Below are positions 44,512-54,628 of a DNA stretch of 64,000 nucleotides, one piece after another. The notes under the pieces were generated by a model. The model saw only the letters and a list, made by a program, of their open reading frames with translations. It had not been told where the DNA came from and did not search any database. The stretch comes from Methanosarcina barkeri 3 (GTDB lineage Archaea > Halobacteriota > Methanosarcinia > Methanosarcinales > Methanosarcinaceae). The translations under genes and the position numbers were made by a program. Within the stretch, counting starts at the first letter, position 1. Each line of letters starts with the position of its first letter. The stretch is taken from the NCBI RefSeq assembly GCF_000970305.1, contig NZ_CP009517.1, positions 4,154,001 to 4,218,000 of the forward strand, given 5' to 3'.

Positions 44512-45177
44512 ATGGAGACAGGAGATAAAAAGGCTATTGGAGCCAGAAATTTTCTTTACCCTATGCCCACTACCCTAGTCGGGGCTCGTGTAAACGGAAA
44601 GCCGAATTACCTTACAGTAGCTTTTTGCGGAGTCATACAGGCAAGTCCTCCAATGATCGCGGTGACTCTTGGGAAAATGCATTATACAAATGAAGGAATA
44701 AGGGAAAACCAGTGCTTCAGTGTAAACATTCCTTCCAGGGATATGGTAGAGGTTACGGATTACTGCGGTATAGTCTCCGGAAAAAGGATAGATAAATCAG
44801 AAATTTTCGAAACTTTTTATGGAAAACTTGAAAGAGCCCCAATGATTCGGGAATGTCCTGTGAATCTTGAATGCAGGCTTGTAGACATTCTGGATCTAGG
44901 AGGTCAAAGTGAGGTTTTCATAGGGGAGATTGTTGAAAGTTATGCAGAGGAAAGGTATCTCTGCAATGAACTTCCTGATATTGAAAAGATCAAGCCTATA
45001 GTTTTTTCCATGTATGATAATAATTACTGGGTAATAGGTGAGCATCTTGGCAAGGCCTGGTCCATCGGAAAAAATTTTGCTGAGGACGGTAACGAAAAAA
45101 AAGCTGAAAACACTAAGCAAAAGGAAAATAAATCTCATTGTAGATGTCACTGGAAGCAAATAAATAAAAATGCATAA
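44512..45177 (+). CDS. Flavin reductase-like FMN-binding protein
   Basis: 221 residues, AAGGAGGA 6-7 bases before the ATG. The split-barrel flavin-binding fold (about 8-190) is clear from PTTLVGARVNGKPNYLTVAF, ASPPMIAVTLGKMHYTNEGI, ENQCFSVNIPS and DYCGIVSGKRIDK. Members reduce FMN or use it to reduce other substrates in the cytoplasm. The last 25 residues are a charged tail with SHCRCHW, absent from most relatives. Followed 90 bases on by a second flavoprotein gene, so a two-gene redox unit is likely; the electron donor is not known. Confidence 0.85.
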   Translation: METGDKKAIGARNFLYPMPTTLVGARVNGKPNYLTVAFCGVIQASPPMIAVTLGKMHYTNEGIRENQCFSVNIPSRDMVEVTDYCGIVSGKRIDKSEIFETFYGKLERAPMIRECPVNLECRLVDILDLGGQSEVFIGEIVESYAEERYLCNELPDIEKIKPIVFSMYDNNYWVIGEHLGKAWSIGKNFAEDGNEKKAENTKQKENKSHCRCHWKQINKNA

Positions 45178-45267
45178 ATGATATAATTAGCCATTTATTA
45201 GAAAAGCTGTTGGGGATATTCTCTTCAACTCACAGGTTCATTATTCAATGGGAATGGGGGATTACAC

Positions 45268-45999
45268 ATGAAAATAACAGTATTCAGCGGAAGCCATAAG
45301 GGCAGAGAAGGAAACACTCTAATTATGGTAGATGAGTTCCTGAAAGGAGCAGAAGAAGCCGGAGCAGAAACAGAAAATATTTTCTTGATCGAGAAAAAAA
45401 TTGGATATTGCAAAGGTAAATTCGAGTGCTGGCTTAAAACTCCTGGAAGCTGCACAATCAGGGACGACATGGATGACCTGCTTCCCAAATTTGTTGCTTC
45501 AGATATTGCGGTATTTGCATGCCCCGTATATTTCGACAATATCCCGGCTGTTATGAAAAATTTTATAGATAGACTTGCTCCTGTACTTTTACCTCATTTT
45601 GAAGAGGACAAAATGGGAGAGTACAGGCACGCAAAACGCTATGAAAAGCTTCCAAAAATCGCCGTGATATCAAATGCCGGGCTGCCTGGTCAGACAAACT
45701 TTGAGGTTGAAAGTCTTTTTTTCAAACGGCTTGCAAGAACTTTTCACACTGAACTCGTTGCTGAGATTTACAGAGGAGAAGGAGAAATCTTCAGAGGTAA
45801 AAACAATATCATGCTAAAACCGCTCTTGGGAAAGTATAAAAAAACCCTCAGATGCGCAGGAAGAGAACTTGTAGACAATCAGACACTCTCAGAAAAAACC
45901 ACTAGAGAACTCGAAAAATCAATTGTGCCTGCAAGTCTGTACATAAAATTTGGGAATGAAGAATGGGACCGTCTGTACGAGGAGAACAAGGTTGACTGA
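45268..45999 (+). CDS. Flavodoxin-fold NAD(P)H/FMN oxidoreductase
   Basis: 243 residues, GGGGGATT before the ATG. N-terminal FMN site SGSHKGREGNTLIMVDEFLK and the motif CPVYFDNIPAVMKNFIDRL are typical of the iron-sulfur flavoprotein/FMN reductase family. The Cys stretch YCKGKFECWLKTPGSC keeps three Cys but replaces one cluster Cys with Lys, so a 4Fe-4S cluster is doubtful. The C-terminal 60 residues are an extension. It probably acts with the preceding flavin reductase-like protein in the cytoplasm. Confidence 0.8.
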   Translation: MKITVFSGSHKGREGNTLIMVDEFLKGAEEAGAETENIFLIEKKIGYCKGKFECWLKTPGSCTIRDDMDDLLPKFVASDIAVFACPVYFDNIPAVMKNFIDRLAPVLLPHFEEDKMGEYRHAKRYEKLPKIAVISNAGLPGQTNFEVESLFFKRLARTFHTELVAEIYRGEGEIFRGKNNIMLKPLLGKYKKTLRCAGRELVDNQTLSEKTTRELEKSIVPASLYIKFGNEEWDRLYEENKVD

Positions 46000-46079
46000 A
46001 CAAAGATGAAAAACATAAAGAAATTGCAAACGTATCGATAGTCAAAACATATGTAAAAAACCCCTTTTCAAAAGCTTGA

Positions 46080-46380
46080 ACAAAAATCACTACAAACTCT
46101 AAAACTTCAAGAAGGCGTGATCACAAGCCTTTTAAAAAAACTGCTTGACCGCAAGCCTTTTAAAAAAAGGCTTGAGCGAAAAACCACTGCCAGATTGAAA
46201 ACTTCAAGAAGGCGTGATCACAAGCCTTTTCAAAAAAGGCTTGAGTGAAAACCTTTTGAGAAAAGGTTTTATCGAAAACCAGAGAATCACTTGGATTTGA
46301 GAACCTTAGCCCCAAACCCTATAGGCGTGATCAACCGGCGCAACGGTTGCGGGTCAACGGTTTCGGGTCAACGGTTGCTA
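46080..46380. repeat. Array of repeated hairpins between convergent genes
   Basis: The run AACTTCAAGAAGGCGTGATC and following CACAAGCCTTTT occurs near 46105 and 46200. Several AAGCCTTTT-(n)-AAAAGGCTT and AACCTTTT-(n)-AAAAGGTTT hairpins occur in a row, then CAACGGTTGC-type repeats near 46335-46378. The purpose may be bidirectional termination. Confidence 0.75.
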
Positions 46381-46400
46381 CAAAAAACATTACATAGTTC

Positions 46401-48155
46401 TTAATTAGTCCCTAAGTCTCCTTCCACAAGGTCTTCCAGGTTGTGTTCCATGTAAGGAGCATTGCTCCTGTCGATCAGTTCCTGACAGACTTCTACTGGC
46501 TTTCCATCCATTGCAAGAACCCCTTTATCAATCAATATAGCCCTGTGAGCAACCTCTCGAACAAAATCCATGTGGTGACTCACAAGCACAATAGTCGTGC
46601 CAAAGCGTTCGTTGATTCTTTTTAAAGAGTTTGTGACATCCCTGAGAGTTACAGGGTCAAGATCTCCGAAAGGCTCATCAAGCATAAGGTACTCGGGAGA
46701 GGTTGCAAGGCTCAAAGCAATGAAAGCCCTGACATGTTCACCTCCGCTGATCTGGTAAGGAGTTTTGTCAAGAATTTCCATTGGCAGGTCAAGGGCTTCA
46801 AATACTGGCCTTGCATAGGCATCGACATCAGTTACTGGAATCATCGGAAAGAGTTCGGAATATATTGTGTCTTTAAGGCTTAATTCCCGCAGTGCGGTTT
46901 CTTTATCTTCTTCTGGCATGTCAGGAAGGCGGTATATAGTGTCAAGGGTCTCATCCGACATCCCCATTTGTCTAGCTTTATTCCTTGCGTATTCAATTGC
47001 ACCTTGCTTTTTAATGCTTAGCCTAAACCGAATCTGTTCCCTTACCGTGGAGTTCACAGACATAGAGAATTCCTGATTCATAACACTCATAATTCTCCTG
47101 AGTTCCATGCGTTTTTTGCTATATTCGGTGACATCTACCCAGTCTCCGTTGCAGAGATACTCAACGGTTCCGCTCTTTGGTTTCACAAGTCCTTCTATGA
47201 GTTTCATAAGGGTTGTTTTTCCAGCTCCAGAGGGTCCGATAAAAGCTAGAATTTCTCCTCTATGAATATCGAGGGAAAAATCTTTGATATTCAGAACTTC
47301 TCCCATCCTGATGATAGAATAGCGTTTTGAGATATCTTTAATTTTTATGCAGACTTCATTTTTTTCAGGTTCCCCAAGCTCTTCCCTTGGCTTCATATCC
47401 CTTAGGAAATTTTTAAGTACCAGGGAAGGTTCTCCATCAGCTGCAATTTTCCCATTCTCAAGAAAGATCAGCCTATCTGCAAGATAAGCGTGAATCTCCG
47501 GAAGGTGAGAAACTACTATAATTGGGATATTCAACTTCTTTTTCAGGCTCTTTATTACATCAAGAACTTCCTGTTTTGTATCCGGCCCAGTCATTGTAAC
47601 AGGTTCATCGAGGAGAAGAACCCTTGGCTTTGCGGCAAGCTGCCTTGCCATTACGACTCTCTGTTTTTCTCCCCCGCTCAGAAGATTAGTAGAATGAAGC
47701 GCCTTATCCTCCAGGCCCACGAGTTTTAGATACTCCATTGCTTCAATAAATAGCTCATCGTAATCGTTATCTACACTATGCGGAAGATGTTCATTCTGCG
47801 GAAGAGCTTCATGCCCTACTCGAAGGTAGTTCAGCTTTCTCATAATGTTTTCAATCGTTGGTCCGTTCCAGAGCCCGAAGTTTCGTTGTAGGTGTATTGC
47901 GCTAACGCTCTTCAGAAATTTTCCTCCTTCAATCCCTGAAGCAGGCGTTATAATTTCTCCATCTACTTCCACAGTTCCCTCCTGAAAGGGCTCAATTCCC
48001 CTAATGATACGCAACAACGTCGATTTCCCGCTTCCACTTCGACCTGTTATCCCGAGAATTTCTCCATCCTCCACCGTAAAGTCGATATGGTCCAGCACTC
48101 TTATATTTTCGGAACGTACTTCATAATCTTTAACCAGGTTGGAAACTCTGAGCAT
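46401..48155 (-). CDS. atwA: Methyl-coenzyme M reductase activation component A2
   Basis: 584 residues from ATG 48155; the ATG two codons earlier abuts the AAAGGT site and is less likely. Two ABC ATPase domains in tandem: the first with [25 protein letters not shown] and LLLDEPVT; the second with [25 protein letters not shown] and [12 protein letters not shown]. The insert with [20 protein letters not shown] and the length are those of component A2 (AtwA), which uses ATP to help reduce the nickel of cofactor F430 in methyl-CoM reductase. There are no membrane parts. It stands alone here. Confidence 0.9.
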   Translation of the reverse strand: MLRVSNLVKDYEVRSENIRVLDHIDFTVEDGEILGITGRSGSGKSTLLRIIRGIEPFQEGTVEVDGEIITPASGIEGGKFLKSVSAIHLQRNFGLWNGPTIENIMRKLNYLRVGHEALPQNEHLPHSVDNDYDELFIEAMEYLKLVGLEDKALHSTNLLSGGEKQRVVMARQLAAKPRVLLLDEPVTMTGPDTKQEVLDVIKSLKKKLNIPIIVVSHLPEIHAYLADRLIFLENGKIAADGEPSLVLKNFLRDMKPREELGEPEKNEVCIKIKDISKRYSIIRMGEVLNIKDFSLDIHRGEILAFIGPSGAGKTTLMKLIEGLVKPKSGTVEYLCNGDWVDVTEYSKKRMELRRIMSVMNQEFSMSVNSTVREQIRFRLSIKKQGAIEYARNKARQMGMSDETLDTIYRLPDMPEEDKETALRELSLKDTIYSELFPMIPVTDVDAYARPVFEALDLPMEILDKTPYQISGGEHVRAFIALSLATSPEYLMLDEPFGDLDPVTLRDVTNSLKRINERFGTTIVLVSHHMDFVREVAHRAILIDKGVLAMDGKPVEVCQELIDRSNAPYMEHNLEDLVEGDLGTN

Positions 48156-48596
48156 AATCATACCTTTTAGTGTTAATCGTAAGTTAATGCCTGACCCGAA
48201 ATCTATTCTGTAATTCTGCCAATTATGAGTGACAATTTATTATTTTTTCGCTGCAGTATTCGGATGCTTTGCACCACTATAATTCATACTAAAATAGGAG
48301 TCAGATATTACCTTATAACTATTTATTACAATCGGCTGCTGTAATATAACCTGAACTGTATCAAAAATTAAATTGCATACTCAAAAATTCATAAGGGGTG
48401 TTATAAATCAATATAGAGCCTAGAGCCAAAAGAAGAGTTTCGGAGCATGAAAAAATTACTCATTGCTTAATCTCATTAGCTTTGATCTAAAAAAGCCTGA
48501 TTAAGCAAATACAAGAACTTCATTTGGTTTAAATGTTATAGAACGCCTGCACTCCGAAAAAGGTACTCTGAAAAAATGAATAATTTAGAGAAATAG

Positions 48597-48770
48597 TAGA
48601 GTTAAGTAAGAATTAAATAAGAGTTGAATGAATTAAATAAGTCTTAAGTAAGAACTAAATAAGTCTTAAATAAATCTTAAGTAGAATTAAATAAGTCTTA
48701 TAAATCTTAAGTAGAATTAAATAAGTCTTATAAATCTTAAGTAGAATTAAATAAGTCTTAAATAAATTCT
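48597..48770. repeat. AT-rich tandem repeats, about 31 bp unit
   Basis: From 48597 the sequence repeats GAATTAAATAAGTCTTA and TAAATCTTAAGTA in varied order; the clearest units, about 31-32 bases, run from 48672 to 48765. It lies between the GGGP synthase stop and atwA start in a 660-base gap with no gene. Confidence 0.8.
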
Positions 48771-48815
48771 TTCATACTTAAAAGCAGGTAGCACGTCCCA
48801 AATCTTTGTTAGGGT

Positions 48816-49559
48816 TCATCTTTTTATAGCTGATACAATCTCAGCTACTTTTGCAGTAACGTTCTTTACTTCTTCAAGAACGGTGCCGGTAACTATCATA
48901 TCCGCACCTGCCGATGCACAGAGCTTTGCAGCCTCAGCATCTCTAATACCGCCGCCAACAATGAGTTTGTTTTCTCCTAGAACTTGCTTGACAGCTCCTA
49001 TCATCTCAGGGTTGATAGGTTTGTCAGCTCCTGACCCGGCTTCAAGGTAAGTATAGTGCATACCCAGGTATTTGCCTGCAAGGGCATACACTGCAGCAAT
49101 TTCAGGTTTAGTTCTGGGAATCAGTTTAGCGTCCCCTACCCAGCCTACAGTCCCTCCAGGTTCGACTATAAGGTATGCCATGGAGATAGGTTCTATCTGG
49201 CTTCTATATACAAGCGGGGCCCCCAGCACCTGGTTTGTGATCACATATCCTATATCCCTTGAGTTCAGAAGGCTCATGAAAAATACGGCATCTGCATATC
49301 TGCTAAGCCCGGCTGAACTTCCAGGAAAAAGAATGGTTGGGACGTTTACCTTTTCTTTTATTTTTATGACGGTCTCATCAAGCAGGGTTCCCGACGCTCC
49401 GGTTGAGCCCCCTATCATGATGGCATCAGTGCCTCCCTCAACTGCTGCAAGGGCAATTTCAGCGGCTCGTTCAGGCGTTTGGGAAGCGGGATCGATAAGG
49501 GTAAGATGAACTTTTCCTTCCTGATCAATGATTTTCTGAAGGTGTGCTTCCACCTGCAA
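48816..49559 (-). CDS. Geranylgeranylglyceryl phosphate synthase
   Basis: 247 residues from TTG at 49559; GGAG in the end of the preceding gene is 10 bases away. Forms the first ether bond of archaeal lipids from sn-glycerol-1-phosphate and geranylgeranyl diphosphate. TIM-barrel signatures of the family: HLTLIDPASQTPERAAEIAL, TDAIMIGGSTGASG, ILFPGSSAGLSRYADAVFFM, the substrate motif YLEAGSGADKPIN and IVGGGIRDAEAAKLCASAGA. Follows rpl40e by 6 bases, so both are made from one transcript. Confidence 0.92.
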   Translation of the reverse strand: MQVEAHLQKIIDQEGKVHLTLIDPASQTPERAAEIALAAVEGGTDAIMIGGSTGASGTLLDETVIKIKEKVNVPTILFPGSSAGLSRYADAVFFMSLLNSRDIGYVITNQVLGAPLVYRSQIEPISMAYLIVEPGGTVGWVGDAKLIPRTKPEIAAVYALAGKYLGMHYTYLEAGSGADKPINPEMIGAVKQVLGENKLIVGGGIRDAEAAKLCASAGADMIVTGTVLEEVKNVTAKVAEIVSAIKR

Positions 49560-49565
49560 AAAAGA

Positions 49566-49727
<162 letters not shown>

Positions 49728-50029
49728 CTATTATTTTTCAATATTGATAAGGTATATAGCCCGCTTAATGGATGTTAAGAGATATAACGTTTTTCATTAA
49801 AAAAGTCCTTCTTTTATTGAGTTTGCAAACTTCTCTTCTTTAATTCTTAGAATAATTCTCGCTTTTCTAATCCTGTCAACTCAAAGCTTATTTATTGCTT
49901 ACGTTGTTTATTCTCTGCCCTGTGTGCCTAAAGCAGGTTGAGGCTTAACTAGTTAGTTGACATTGGACTGTGTCAAAGTTAACATTGAAATTATATAACG
50001 ATGATAATTATTTACCGATAAAATCATTG

Positions 50030-50122
50030 TTTTAAGCTAATTATTATTTAAAACTAAAATTAGTATCTAAAATTAAAATTATTATTTAAAACTAAAATTA
50101 TTATTTAAGATAAAATAGTTAT
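50030..50122. repeat. AT-rich direct repeats upstream of purB
   Basis: TTATTATTTAAAACTAAAAT-like units recur four times with changes between 50030 and 50122, in the divergent gap between rpl40e and purB. Confidence 0.6.
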
Positions 50123-50234
50123 TTAAAGCCAAAACCTTCAGACTCAAGTATAATTCCACGGCTAATTATTCTATGGCCAATTTAACTCTTTAGAGTTTAT
50201 TAAGTTCCCTGTCTTATAAATGGTGATTTATGTG

Positions 50235-51578
50235 TTGATTCATCCTATAGACTACCGGTATGGTACAGCAGAAATGAAATATGTATGGAGCCAGGAAAAC
50301 AGACTTGTCAAGCTCCTTCAGGTCGAGGCAGCCCTTGCACGTGCAGAAGCGGATATGGGTTTAATCCCCGCAGATTCGGCTGAGATTATATCTGAAAGTA
50401 TCTCTTCCGTAAAATCTGAGAGAGTTGACGAAATTGAATCTGAGATCCATCATGATATGATGGCTGTAGTTACTGCAATTTCTGAACAGTGCAGAGATAA
50501 CGCTGGAAAATGGGTACATTTCGGAGCAACTTCAAACGATATTCTAGATACGGCAACAGCTCTCCAGATTAAGGATGCAATCGACCTTCTGGAAGATAAA
50601 CTTAAAATTCTTCTTGGGGTTCTTGTTGACAAGGCCGAAGCACACAAGCATACGGTCTGCTGCGGGAGAACTCACGGGCAGATAGGAGTTCCGACAACAT
50701 ATGGACTGCGTTTTGCCATATGGGCCTCGGAAATTTCAAGGCACCTGGACCGTCTCCATCAACTCACTCCAAGAGCGACCGTAGGGCAGATGACAGGCGC
50801 AGTTGGTACCCAGGCTGCTTTTGGAAAAGCCGGGATTCTTATCCAGAAACTTACAATGCAGTACCTTGGAATCGGCGCTGTAGATGTTTCCAGCCAGATC
50901 ATTCAGAGGGATAGGCACGCCGAATTCGTAATGTGGATGGCAAACACGGTTACGACTCTGGATAAGATCGGCATAGAAATCAGGACTCTCCAACGCAGTG
51001 AAATTGCCGAGATTGAGGAAAGTTTTGGAAAAAAGCAGGTAGGCTCATCTACTATGCCCCATAAACGCAATCCAATAAAATCCGAGCAGATATGCGGGCT
51101 TGCAAGGATTGTAAGGGCCATGGTAGAACCCGAACTCCTTAACAATACCCTGTGGGATGAAAGGGATTTGACTAACTCCTCTTCAGAGAGAATAGTTTTC
51201 CCTGAAGCCTGCGTGCTTACGGATCATATTCTTAAGCTTGGGATAAACGTAATTGAAAACCTCAGATTTTATCCTGAGAACATTCGGAGGAATCTGGAAC
51301 TGCTAAGAGGCCTCAATATGGGAGAGGCTGTAATGATTGAGCTTGCAAAAAGAGGAGTAGGCAGGCAGGAAGCTCATGAACTCGTAAGGACTGCAGCAAT
51401 GAAAGCCCACGACACTGGACAGCACTTCAAAATTGTACTTCTGGAAACTCCTGATATTGCAAGATATTTAACTGCTACAGATATCGAGAATCTCGTAAAT
51501 CCAGATAAGTATATAGGAACTGCAGTGGAACAGGTTGAATTACTTGTCTTAAAACTTCGTGAGGCTTATTCCCTCTAA
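50235..51578 (+). CDS. purB: Adenylosuccinate lyase
   Basis: 447 residues from TTG at 50235 (MIHPIDYRYG), with GGTGAT 7 bases upstream. Frame also contains ATG 50220 and GTG 50232, but the first lies upstream of that site. Cleaves SAICAR and adenylosuccinate, releasing fumarate, in purine synthesis; a homotetramer in the cytoplasm. Signatures: HHDMMAVVTAI, HFGATSNDILDTATALQ, GRTHGQIGVPTTYGLRFA and the fumarase-superfamily loop GSSTMPHKRNPIKSE. Monocistronic, convergent with ramA. Confidence 0.93.
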   Translation: MIHPIDYRYGTAEMKYVWSQENRLVKLLQVEAALARAEADMGLIPADSAEIISESISSVKSERVDEIESEIHHDMMAVVTAISEQCRDNAGKWVHFGATSNDILDTATALQIKDAIDLLEDKLKILLGVLVDKAEAHKHTVCCGRTHGQIGVPTTYGLRFAIWASEISRHLDRLHQLTPRATVGQMTGAVGTQAAFGKAGILIQKLTMQYLGIGAVDVSSQIIQRDRHAEFVMWMANTVTTLDKIGIEIRTLQRSEIAEIEESFGKKQVGSSTMPHKRNPIKSEQICGLARIVRAMVEPELLNNTLWDERDLTNSSSERIVFPEACVLTDHILKLGINVIENLRFYPENIRRNLELLRGLNMGEAVMIELAKRGVGRQEAHELVRTAAMKAHDTGQHFKIVLLETPDIARYLTATDIENLVNPDKYIGTAVEQVELLVLKLREAYSL

Positions 51579-51766
51579 CTTACTTCCTCTAACCTTTTTT
51601 AATTTTTACTTATTTGAAGAGTTGCAGGAAGTTATTTTCTCCCCTAGTTTGAATCATATTATTCTTTATGATCTCTTTTAAAGTCTATGTAAGCTATTTA
51701 TTGCCCTATGTTTTCAGATTTCATTGAGGATTTAGAAGTCGTCTGATCAGGATCCTGAGCTACTTT

Positions 51767-53392
51767 TTATTCCTGCAACTTCTGTTTGAAAACCTCAAGA
51801 TTTTCCCAGTTAAACTTTTCCGGAGGACAGGCCCTGATACATCTCTGGCAGTGGGCGCCTTCACACAGGTCAGTGCTTATCATAACCCTGTTTTCCTCGT
51901 CAATTGATATAGCGCCCGTTGGACAGACTTTAATACACTTTTTGCACTCGGGGCAATCGACAATCATAGTCATATAGGTCCCGACTCTTTCAAGTACATG
52001 AAGTCCTTCTTCTCCAAGAACTGGAATATCTCTCTCCACGCGTTTTTCTATAATAGGGTTCTGTATAGGTTCTCCTAGCTCTGGAAGTCCTTTCTTTTTG
52101 AGATATTTCCTGAACATTTTAAAAGGCATACCTTCCTCCCAGTATGCAAGCTCAAGAACATACACGTCTCGGAATTCAGGGGCAATTGCAAACATTATAT
52201 GTGTACCTATTATCTGACTTGCAATATCCTGAAGCTCCCATAATCTCTTTTCTGAAAGCAATATTTCACGGGCGACTGCAAGTGAAGTATTTCCAAGCTG
52301 GAAAATCTTTCCTGTTGCGTATGGAATCAAACCGATTTTCTGGGCCTTTGCCGCATCCATATAGGTACCAGCAGCACCTGCCATGTAAGCCGTATCAATG
52401 TCTGCTATTTCAATACCTGCAGTCGAACAGAGAGTAATATGTCCTGCACGAATCGCACCTATTGCTTTTCCGGCTTCAGTCAGGTCTTTCTCAGAGAAAT
52501 CCATCCAGTTTTGCATATGAATAAGCCCATCAGGAGTTTTAATCTTTGGGAGCTCTATAAGGCCGCGTTCAATTCCTTTTTCTATCAGAGCTATAACCCC
52601 GGTACCTGTAATTCCTTTGGCTTTGATCTGACCTTCCTGAAGGATTTTCCCTGTTGACGGATCTATTATATCTCCGGGAACTGATTTCATTTCTTCACTC
52701 AGGACATAGTTCCTTAATCCTCCATTCTCGAATTCAAAATCTGATATGGTGTAAGGAGAAGCAAGGTTTCCATGTCTTATCTGCTGTCCTTCAAGGGCAG
52801 GACCAGCAGCTGCAGATCCCGTATAAATAATATCCTTCACTTTGAGGGCCATCTCTGCATTTGTTCCGTAGTCCGTAGCAATTGAAATTTCATCACTATC
52901 GAGCATTCCGGATTTAATTATCAGGGCAAGGGCGTCGGCTCCAACTTCATGCTTTATTGCAGGAGGAACTACAATCTCACAATCATATTCATCAAATCCG
53001 GGAATTTCACTGCTATGTATGATTCTTGCGCTTCTATCCTGCTCCTGTATATTATACTTCTTTTTCTTCCGTTCTCCTGCATAAGCGAGGTCTTCAATGC
53101 TTATTCCCTGGAAGATGGATAGTTGAATCGGGTTCCCACAGATTGAAAGCCTTTCAAGCTCCTCGCTTTTTACATCGAGAGCTTGGAATAAGTTTTTTAC
53201 TGCGTTTATAGAAAGTCCGTGCGCGAGGTCCTGGCCATAGTGAATCGCAAAATCCATATGATCCATCACATTCGCTCCGGGGAGAGGATTCCTCAAAGTT
53301 ATCACTGTTCTTCGGATTTCTTCTGTATCAAGATCGATTTTTTGAGCTCTATACCCACTTGTTCCAAGGTCAATTGCAACTCCACATCTCAT
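51767..53392 (-). CDS. ramA: RamA-family corrinoid protein reductive activase
   Basis: 541 residues. Reduces inactive Co(II) corrinoid proteins of methylamine (or related) methyltransferase systems to Co(I) using ATP. The N-terminal ASKHA-type fold starts VAIDLGTSGYRAQKIDLDTE and includes IATDYGTNAEMALKV and KGITGTGVIALIEKG. The C-terminus has two ferredoxin sites: CPECKKCIKVCPTGA and CEGAHCQRCIRACPPE. This matches RamA; Methanosarcina have several paralogues, so the exact substrate is open. ATG start with GGGGAATTTCT. No methyltransferase gene is in the window. It converges with purB. Confidence 0.85.
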   Translation of the reverse strand: MRCGVAIDLGTSGYRAQKIDLDTEEIRRTVITLRNPLPGANVMDHMDFAIHYGQDLAHGLSINAVKNLFQALDVKSEELERLSICGNPIQLSIFQGISIEDLAYAGERKKKKYNIQEQDRSARIIHSSEIPGFDEYDCEIVVPPAIKHEVGADALALIIKSGMLDSDEISIATDYGTNAEMALKVKDIIYTGSAAAGPALEGQQIRHGNLASPYTISDFEFENGGLRNYVLSEEMKSVPGDIIDPSTGKILQEGQIKAKGITGTGVIALIEKGIERGLIELPKIKTPDGLIHMQNWMDFSEKDLTEAGKAIGAIRAGHITLCSTAGIEIADIDTAYMAGAAGTYMDAAKAQKIGLIPYATGKIFQLGNTSLAVAREILLSEKRLWELQDIASQIIGTHIMFAIAPEFRDVYVLELAYWEEGMPFKMFRKYLKKKGLPELGEPIQNPIIEKRVERDIPVLGEEGLHVLERVGTYMTMIVDCPECKKCIKVCPTGAISIDEENRVMISTDLCEGAHCQRCIRACPPEKFNWENLEVFKQKLQE

Positions 53393-53701
53393 AGAAATTC
53401 CCCAAACTCTCCCTATTTTACCGGTACTTTGGTGTAATGCTGTTTCAGATTTATTTACACATTATTTTGAAAAATAACGTATAAATAAATAGGGGGATTT
53501 ATTTCTCCCTACATATTTTAAACCCCTTTGAATTTATCTTAATATTTTTCTAATCCGTTTAAAAAAATAATCTCACTAATGTGTCCACTCTCTTTGCTTT
53601 TTTCTTTCAAGACCGATTGAATATTCACATTCCAATATGAAAAACAGATATCGGGAGGAAGATGACTGGCATATCTTTATATATTACAAGTGACTTTGTA
53701 T

Positions 53702-54024
53702 AGCTGATGAGCTAGTCCGGGTAGCCCGGCGTTACCTGTAACCCGAAATCGCCGATACGCGGGGGACGAAGCCAAGGGAAGATGCGTCGAAGGGACTCCA
53801 GCCTGGAATCTCAACGGAGAAGCCCCGTCCTGCTTGGATGGTGCAGGTATGCGGGTTTGCTGGAGAGCAGGTCTTCATACCCTAACTGCAGAAACCGGTC
53901 GAGGCCCGGAAGGGAGCAGACTTACTGTGGGCAACTATCGCTTGCGGGGCTGCGGGGTGGAGAAGAGGTCCCAGTCTACTGGTATCTCCAAGATTCAACG
54001 ACCTGAAGCGTGCTCATCGCTTTA
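53702..54024 (+). ncRNA. Archaeal 7S signal recognition particle RNA
   Basis: About 320 bases, GC-rich against the AT-rich surroundings. Helix 8 hallmark GGCCCGGAAGGGAGCAGACT near 53903 is present. The ends pair: GATGAGC (53706-53712) with GCTCATC (54012-54018), the archaeal helix 1. A TATA element TTTATATA at 53676-53683 is at the right distance for a start near 53703. Exact ends are estimates. Confidence 0.9.
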
Positions 54025-54175
54025 ATACACAAAATAATTAGAATACATCAGGTGATTCAGTTTTATAGCATAACTATTATACTTCTTGTAAAATAGTCTC
54101 TGTGAAACCCTTCCCCTGGAAAAGATTAAATACATAAAATGCGTTTAAGGGGACGCGCTTCTTGAAGTCCTTTGT

Positions 54176-54260
54176 GACGAGATAGCCAAGCCCGGTATGG
54201 CGCGGGATTGCTAATCCCGTGATGCTCTGCATCCCGGGGGTTCGAGTCCCCCTCTCGTCG
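54176..54260 (+). tRNA. tRNA-Ser (anticodon GCU)
   Basis: Acceptor GACGAGA pairs with TCTCGTC, followed by discriminator G. Anticodon stem CGGGA/TCCCG surrounds loop TTGCTAA, giving GCU. Long variable arm (GATGCTCTGCATC) is typical of serine tRNAs; T arm GGGGGTTCGAGTCCCCC. No encoded CCA. TTTCTTTTTT follows. It lies 150 bases after the SRP RNA, with its own TATA-like ATTAAATACATAA. Confidence 0.95.
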
Positions 54261-54628
54261 TTTCTTTTTTATTAAAATTTATCCACACAAAGAATTATGT
54301 CCTTTTCCACACAAAGACCTATTTCCTTTAATTCTCTTTTTGCAGTAGCTTGCATGTTATCGATTTTTGTAACAGCTTGTACCTTATATATTTGCAGTAG
54401 TCCGTATCTGGATTTTGGATACAATTTCATTCGAACAAGCTTTCATCCTGAATTATTAATTCTGGATTCCTAACAGTTACCATCTGAAACTTATCATGAC
54501 TTCAAAAATTATTGGAAAATCCAAACTTCCCGATCTTTAACTTCGTCTAGCACCAAGTAAAGTCCCAATTAATTTAGACAGTTCACTATATAATAACATT
54601 TATATTATTTAAAAATTAATTTATATTG

